DNA from: Pohlia nutans
Lineage: Eukaryota; Streptophyta; Bryopsida; Bryales; Mniaceae
Assembly: GCA_022496805.1 (NCBI GenBank)
Contig: CM040090.1
Location: 6,566,001-6,630,000 of the forward strand
DNA length: 64,000 nt
Reading direction: 5' to 3'
In this document: piece after piece, positions 57,521 to 64,000 of the stretch
How positions within the stretch are numbered: the first letter of the stretch is position 1
How the letters are laid out: every line of letters begins with the position of its first letter
Notes under the pieces: generated by a model
What the model was told of the DNA's origin: nothing
Databases searched by the model: none
The model's input: only the letters and a program-made list of their open reading frames with translations
Made by a program: the position numbers and the translations under genes

Positions 57521-58814
57521 CATCTGATAATGTAGTGGCGTCTTCCAATGTTTCTTAAAATTCGTTCTAAGGTAGACGGTCCCAAATCCGTGCGTGCTTG
57601 AAACCCGTGCATGTGGTCTGGGCATGATCAGCGTGTACTAAATGACCCAAACCTGTGCATTCATGAACAACCACGGGATTAGATAGATCCAATAATGGTT
57701 TTGCTGCAATCAGGGGTGCAGTGACTGCATCAACTGCGTGTATTTCAAAACTAGACCAGGCACGATTTCCAAGCTGTGGTGACATTCTTGGTAATTTTAG
57801 TGACTACCTTTATGCTGCGAATAAGATGAAAGTGGAACCTTTGCTGAGCGGTTTATGTGAGACCACTTTTATGCTGAGATTAAGACCAACAGAGTTTGGG
57901 CGGTTTTAGTGGAGCCAACGCATGGAATAATTGCATGGTGCACGGTTTTACCAAAGCTAGAGCATGGAATAATTGCAAAGTGCACGGTGCAATTGGACAG
58001 ATAAGGCTTGGGTCCAAAAGTGGAAGTGCGTGCAAGTTGCATGAGTTCTTGGGCGGTTTTGAGCACCTGCATGGCCAATTTAAGTGTAGGTATTGACTAC
58101 CAATAGTGGCAGCAGGGCACCGGTATGGGGCATCTTGTTGCCATCACTTTGAACATTTTTTCATAATTGAGCCAGTTTGATAATTTCGTGTGCACGGTCC
58201 TAAACGACTCCTCTCCCTCTTGCAAGTGTGTGTAATTTTTGCAACCATTTTTGCCGCAGTCAACATTGAGGAATCGCTTAAATGCACGGGTTTGGCACCG
58301 TCTACCTTATTGATTGCCGTATTTTGTCAATCGGTTTTTAGAGCTGTTATCAATTGTCTGCATAAAACCAGGACGTTGATTGAGTTACTGGAGTATATCC
58401 GACTGATAGAATCTAGATTATCTAACTTGTAGATACTATCAGGTCACCAGATTCTAGATTCTATCCGGCTGAGATTCTAGATTTTAGAAGAATTGCTACT
58501 GTACTATGTAAGCTGCACAGTGGTGTACTAAACCCGGCATCCCCTGCTTGCCAGCATCTCCGGTTTTCAATGCGAGTCTCTTGCAACTTGCAAGATTCCG
58601 AATTAAACTAAAGTGTGCTTTGAATTTTCTCTGTACACAGACTTTAATCGTTGCAATGGTCTAAAAGAAACAGCAGAAAAGTTTGGTATTCGATGAAGTC
58701 ACCAAGATACTGTTTTCATGAATTTCATGATTATGATGTATGCAAATTTAATGAAGGGTCAACGGAGTTTATTGATAGAATGTACTACATTGTTAAATGG
58801 ACACTCATTTTTTA
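57521..58814. other. Gene-free region with a 42-bp duplication
   Basis: gcatggaataattgca occurs at 57920 and 57962 within a 42-bp tandem duplication that also repeats the gtgcacgg motif. Around 58400-58490 a gattctagatt motif is repeated in both orientations. No gene recognised. Confidence 0.4.
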
Positions 58815-59394
58815 TTAACCCCTAAAGGACCACGAGGTCACCACGTGGCTTCTGAAACTAGATAGTGAGGAAATTTGAGTTGTTGGGCTGTGAATTGTAA
58901 GGTGGGCAACAAAGAGACCGTGTTTCTTAATGAGTTGAATATGTGAATACTTCTTGATCGAAATTCCATGAAGTGTGCAATTATTGGTGATTGTTTTGAG
59001 CCACAAGGAGGCTATTTGGGCGTCACTTGAGACCCTCATATCTTCCTCCTCACACCTCCAAATTATATGAAATTTTTTGCACATGTTCAAAATAATGATC
59101 ATTATGCATGGTAGAAATTTCAGAATTTTTGGAGCATTTTTTATCAACCCGGTTTCAGCATATGTATAAAATACCCCATACGAGTTCTATCAATCTTCTC
59201 AACGGTGGCATTTTCTCAAAAATTGTGCGATTTTGTTGATCCTTTTTTCATACAAAAGCTATGTAAGTCTTTTTTAATTTCAATGGTGCCGATCATGAAA
59301 TTAACCGACACCAATGAGGAATTGAGCTTGTTATAAGAGCTAGTCAAGAAAACAAGAGTTAAGCTAAAAACACCCCCGGTCCTTTAGGGGTTAA
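58815..59394. mobile_element. TTAA-flanked non-coding element, copy H
   Basis: Perfect 17-bp inverted ends TTAACCCCTAAAGGACC at 58815 and 59394, the best preserved of the family. No coding frame. Confidence 0.85.
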
Positions 59395-59623
59395 CCCTTG
59401 AAGGTCCAGAGAGCCCTTTCCGACCAGTATTATACACCGATATTTCATTGTATTTGGCATGGTTCCACACCTCCTATCGATTTAAGATCAAAAGCGAAGA
59501 TAAAAGTCACGTGGACATGATTTTAATGAGCTCTTGGAGTCTCAATTTGGAACTTCCTATTTACCGCAAATGTCAAATATACGTCAACGTATCTACTATC
59601 CCCATTAGCCCTTTAAGGGTTAA
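59391..59623. mobile_element. TTAA-flanked non-coding element, copy I
   Basis: Left TTAACCCTTGAAGGTCC (59391), right inverted TTAACCCTTAAAGGGC (59623). It shares its left TTAA with copy H. 233 bp, the shortest member. It matches the part of copy F right of LINE copy 2. Confidence 0.75.
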
Positions 59624-61883
59624 AGGGAGTTCATAATTTTTATTCTTTTTTTCCTCCTTTATGATATAGATTGTCAATATATGTATATCTATCTCTACTT
59701 TGGCTCTCTTCTAACAGGTCTTTTAAGAATTCATTTCTTCTAAGCTTTATTATATCCAATCATGTAACATTTAATTGAATGTGCAGTTGATTAATTGAAG
59801 CTAGAAGAATGGATTCTCTTTTCTTACCAATTGGTTAAGTTCTCGTTAAGTTTAAAGGCATGACAATACCAATACAACATTACTATAGAAATAGAAATAT
59901 GTTACGTTGTAGAAGAATCTCATCAAACTACAATAGATTCTTTCCTTCAATGTGCTAAGATGTATAGTTAAAATCATATCTTCTATACTTTCATACTTTA
60001 TTTTTATACTTTTTAAAGATTGATTATGATTTTAAACCATATTAATGATACCCTTTTGTTTAAAGAGACAAACTAAAAATAAAATTTTAATAATCATCTA
60101 TGCGGTAATATTCCAATGTAAAGAAAAATTAAACTAATGAATATGAAAGTGTTTAACTTTGAAATTTGAGTTTAAAATTTATTAGAATTACATTTTTTGT
60201 TTATAGAGGTTGAAAATTGATATGACTGATTGAAATTTCAAGTTATTTTTTTAAGAAATTCATATTATTAATAGCAAAAACAATGGTTAGTATTTTCTTA
60301 AAAGAATAAATTTTTAACACTTCAACAATGTTGAGGTGTTGCACTATCCTTAAAAAATTCTCACATATAGAGTTTTACTCCAACTCACACGATTTAGAAA
60401 GTAAACTTGATTTTCTATTAGAAATCTTATATCTAATTGAAAATTAAATTTTTTAATTCAAGTTGAAATCTTGGGTAGCTTGTCAATACAATAGAGCTAC
60501 AATGCAAAATTAATTGTATCCCTGCCATGCTGAAGTTTCGAAATGCACTATATTTGAAAAATTAGTGGAAATTTTTCTTAGCAGTACACAAAAATTTATC
60601 AAAATGGTTGATTGGATTCTTTGGAGTTAAATATTGATGTTCATCTAAAAAAATAGTTTATGAATAGTAATATTATTTTTTACAGGATTGGATTGTCTCA
60701 ATGCTTGATTTTTTATGTTTAGGATTTTTATTTTTAGAAAGAAATATAAATTACGTATAATTATGGTTTATGTTGGAATTCAAAAAAATAATAAATTATT
60801 AATCATAACCATATAGAAAGATGGGTAACTTTTTGGTAAGAGATATTTAGAACACAAGTTTCAAAAAGTATTAGAATGTGTATAGTGCATAAATTACTAG
60901 TATTGATACATTGATAAATTCATTTGATAGAATACGTCAAGTTTTTCAATCAATTCATTGAACCAAATAGTGTGATAGTTTTTGTAATACAACTCAAATA
61001 CATGAAAAGAAATTCCATTTTGCTCCAATTTTCCCTGTTTTAGGTTTTTTGTGATTAAAATGATTTTATTTCATTTGTTGGTGGAGTGGTGATGCCACAA
61101 AGAATCAAACTAAAAAGAGGCACTTGGAAGGCTCAACATAAAGTGTGAAATTGTTAAAAATTTGTGTGCGGGCATAAAAAAAGAGGGATCACAAAGATTA
61201 AAAAAATGAGGCAAAGGTCACATTGAGGCAATGTCCTCATAGCTAGTGCTTCATTGGTTGCAGGATTGAACATGCTGCATTGAAAATGTCCAAAGAGCAT
61301 TATCAATAACCTTCTCTATATAGTCATTTGAAATAGAATGGCCAAATACTTTTTGGTAAGGATCCATAAAACAAAAAGGGATACCATGCATAATTTCTTG
61401 ACTCATCTTTTCACTAAATGTAAACTATTTTTTGTAAATTTGAAGAGTACATTAAAGGATGATAGCCCGTATGATAATCATCCAAAATGCAAGTCAGGAG
61501 TCCTTAGAGAGTACTCTACTACATTTGCCCTAAGGAGATGTTCAATAGGGTCTAATAAAATCACAATATTCGTTCGTTATTCACAAAGTTATATAACTCC
61601 AAGTGAACACCGTGACCTTCATTCTAAAGTAATTTTATGCTCTTGAATATAATGATGCAAGTAGTTTTTAAAGATTCAACTACAATTTTAAATTTATTCA
61701 CATACTTTACAAAATTTGGGTAGGTGTCAACATTGCTTATACCATACACGTTGCTACTTTTTAAGTATTGGACATTCCCCTTTTCAAGGAGAGATGAGAG
61801 CGTTGATAAGTTCCCACAATTCAAATTAAAAAGTAAAATAAAATCCATCAATGTTTTAAATTCCGTCAATATTTTATGAAATA
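59624..61883. other. Gene-free, very AT-rich region
   Basis: 60120-60450 is related to the interior of copy G (shared caatgttgaggtg and gagttttactcc-like blocks). The 102-codon frame at 61338-61646 has no recognisable domain and is left uncalled. Confidence 0.4.
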
Positions 61884-62135
61884 CTCCCTCTATGTGGAAG
61901 TAAGTGTCCTAGTTTTGGCTTTTTGCAATATTTGTCCTATTTTTTTAACATAAAATGTGAACCCTATCCACTTTAAACTCAACGGGACGGATAATGAGAG
62001 TGACACAAAATTACATAAGTTTGCTATTAAAGATAGACCATTTTTCAAATAATGAGACAATGTATTTTTTAACAAAATGAAACGTTAAGTTAAAACACAC
62101 CAAAAATTAGGACAATTATCTCCGGTCAGAGGGAG
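61884..62135. mobile_element. Stowaway-like MITE
   Basis: Ends ctccctctatgtggaagtaa and, inverted, ctccctctgaccggagataa follow the Stowaway consensus CTCCCTC, each next to TA (61882-61883; 62136-62137). Inner matches include tgtcctagttttgg and ccaaaaattaggaca. 252 bp. Confidence 0.85.
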
Positions 62136-62137
62136 TA

Positions 62138-62365
62138 TTTCATTGAAAATGAAAAAACAGTTGCAAGGGAGGCAGCTCCCTCTTTACAATGGATTGTGTT
62201 CCTTTGTGCCAAAAATAAAACAAAAAATGAAAAACATATTTTTTTAAATAAATAAATAAATAAATAAGATTTATTGGATCCTGCAGAGTGCAGTCTGTTC
62301 CCAGCTCAGCTGAACGCCTGCATTTCAAGATTTAGGGTTCGGGGTATATGAGCCTGGCACCAGTG
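62138..62365. other. Short gene-free region
   Basis: Contains an (AAATA)n-like tract at 62242-62268. No gene recognised. Confidence 0.3.
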
Positions 62366-62370
62366 ATCTC

Positions 62371-62671
62371 AGAACCACTTTATGACATTATGCGACCTCC
62401 CACATAAATGGCATCTACTTTTGCTACCAAGTGCGTACAATACTCACGATACCTCTATAATATCCGGCAATACCCTTGATATATTAAGCTGATACCATGA
62501 TAATATCCGCGGATATCACCTCATGAAGTTGCTACATATTTATATTATGATGAGCATCCTCACTACATTTGAATTTTTTTTCATTTTCTTTCTTTGTATA
62601 TTTAGCAGCCCCATTTTTTTGGGGTAGAAATCCAGCTAGCTAATTTTAGCCAGTTTTGAGATCAGTCACTG
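62371..62671 (-). mobile_element. Dispersed repeat, copy 2, probable MITE
   Basis: 62389-62669 matches 4178-4450 in the opposite orientation. The outer ends read cagtgatctcagaac (62371) and, inverted, cagtgactgatctcaaaac, giving imperfect inverted termini. Contains the gatatccgcggatatc palindrome. Confidence 0.6.
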
Positions 62672-62889
62672 TAATCAGTCCCTTCGGGTTGACTTCCGAA
62701 ACCCGATGAAACCTGCAGTGAGGACTTCTGCAGCCACCAAAGCCAGTGACGACTGAATTATGCTGATCACTGTGGCAACTACAATGGATTGATTCCAATT
62801 CGAGGATATGGAGTTGACCGGGGAATTAATTTGCACCCAGCTGGAAAATGCGGTACGCAAAGTCTTCTGTCCAAATTCGGAAATTAAGG
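62672..62889. other. Gene-free region
   Basis: No gene or clear repeat recognised. Confidence 0.3.
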
Positions 62890-63175
62890 GTGCGAGCTGA
62901 ATCCCCCCATCGAGCGTGGCTCGGAGGCCAGGTTGGGGAGGGGGTGGCAGGGGTGGGGTAAAACCTGCCCCCTATTTTTAAGTTGAAAAGGGCCTTACTT
63001 AATCTTGTAGGGGACTTCCAAGGTAATTTGGGACCGCAGGCCCCAATTTTAGCCAAAAAAAAACCAAAAAAAGTCCCCAGGGAGCCAAAACGGGGAGGGC
63101 CAGAAAAATGAACCCAGCGAGCCTGGCATCCGAGCCACGCTCGATGGGGAGAAATAAAGAGACCCGTGCGAGCTG
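62890..63175. mobile_element. GC-rich MITE with about 30-bp inverted repeats, possibly Mutator-like
   Basis: 62905 on (ccccatcgagcgtggctcgg) pairs with its complement ending at 63149, with one mismatch over about 28 bp. The direct repeat gtgcgagctg at 62890-62899 and 63166-63175 could be a 10-bp target duplication. G/C-rich unlike the surroundings. Confidence 0.6.
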
Positions 63176-64000
63176 TCAGAGAATGAATGAATTCATGTCT
63201 CAATAGTACGTGCCGGCCCTCCCTTGCGGCACCTGCATGCTCTACAGTAATCGACCAAAATAGTACTTTTCTTCGATCGGACTATGTCAACTTCGCATTT
63301 AATTTGACGAAGGCGAACGCAACTAATCTGACGATCTATACAATCCGTACTACGTTTCAGTTCGAATGAACAATAAATTAATAATACTTCGTTTTGTTTG
63401 TCTCTGGTCGCCACCGACTCTCATTATCTCTCACACTCTCATGATCAGTCAAGTAAACCAGATCCCTAACCGAGTACCATACCATTTTTCTGACATGAAA
63501 AACATCCATTTCTAGCTTGGAATCAAAGTGTACTCTTGGTGAAGAAGATTTGCTCAATGTTGGTAGTCAAACTCTTAAATCGAATAGAGCAATTAATAAA
63601 AGTTGGATTTGTATTCCACATTTCTACTTGGCAGTTCCTCTTCTCATCACTTGTTTGTTACTACACTTGGATGGGAATTAATATAGTTGGTCCCGGGAGT
63701 TTCATTTATGCTACTGTAGCTAACTCAGTAGACCTCATACTAGTCCATGAGAGTGGGCCTTCCATCTGTGCTTGGAACGAATCCAACCCGCCAGATTTCT
63801 CGGTTGAATTGTTCGGTGGAACTCGGTAGGACGGTAGCTTTGCAATCACTAGAGCCTCAAACAATTTAACTGTAGTACGGAGTACATATTAGCAGAATCC
63901 AGGAACAACAATCGACAGAACATATATATTCAGTAAACATTTCAGTAGATATTTATAAGAATATTAAACAAACTCAAGTACGTCACTAAAGCATTAATTC
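63176..64000. other. Gene-free end of the window
   Basis: The 97-codon frame at 63536-63829 has no recognisable domain. No RNA gene or repeat border seen. Confidence 0.3.

Noticed and set aside
61338..61646. 102-codon plus-strand frame
   Set aside because: No recognisable domain; very AT-rich surroundings without splice or promoter signals.
63536..63829. 97-codon plus-strand frame near the window end
   Set aside because: Hydrophobic start and no family match; too weak to call.

Overview
This is a repeat-rich, AT-rich nuclear window from a photosynthetic streptophyte, most likely a non-seed plant or a streptophyte alga. Five spliced nuclear genes are readable: mitochondrial succinate-CoA ligase beta (16593-20109, +), plastid-division FtsZ1 (22521-26516, -), a plant-type metaxin (34209-35785, -), a UBP3/UBP4-type ubiquitin protease (40915-42940, -) and a very large DEDDh exonuclease-MutS1 fusion (44326-54989, +). 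Plastid FtsZ1 and a cyanobacterial-type MutS1 point to the plant lineage. As far as I recall from surveys of plant MutS families, MutS1 is absent from seed plants, which argues for a bryophyte, lycophyte, fern or alga. I cannot name the species.

Layout. 1-4890 holds repeats and no gene. 4903-16324 is a complete non-LTR retrotransposon of about 11.4 kb, bounded by a 12-bp target-site duplication; its 3' end lies only 268 bp upstream of the succinate-CoA ligase start codon. It carries an ORF1 with an RRM-like domain, a second ORF with a 2A ribosome-skipping motif, and a degenerate polyprotein with an APE endonuclease, reverse transcriptase, RNase H, CCHC finger and a C-terminal PD-(D/E)XK-like nuclease. 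Two endonucleases in one element is the hallmark of the Dualen/RandI group first known from Chlamydomonas. Five more 3' fragments of the same family lie in the window, two with clear target-site duplications, one of them only 71 bp long. 16.6-26.5 kb holds the first two genes; 26.5-34 kb is a repeat block; 34-36 kb is metaxin; 36-39.3 kb is a nested insertion; 40.9-55 kb holds the divergent UBP and MutS1 genes; 55-64 kb is again repeats.

A second theme is a family of non-coding elements with ends TTAACCCYTWAARG, each flanked by a duplicated TTAA (at least eight paired copies). Three insertions can be compared with an unoccupied copy of the same target inside this window, which confirms TTAA insertion. 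Other MITEs (Tc1/mariner-like, Stowaway, possible Mutator-like), two long inverted repeats, a 59-bp and a 28-bp minisatellite, and a 40-bp-arm hairpin are also present.

The three most notable items are the exonuclease-MutS1 protein, whose C-terminus reads like domain III of DnaX/STICHEL clamp-loader proteins; the dual-endonuclease retrotransposon with a 2A site; and the TTAA family with built-in empty sites. All homology statements come from reading the sequence and from memory of families; no search was run.
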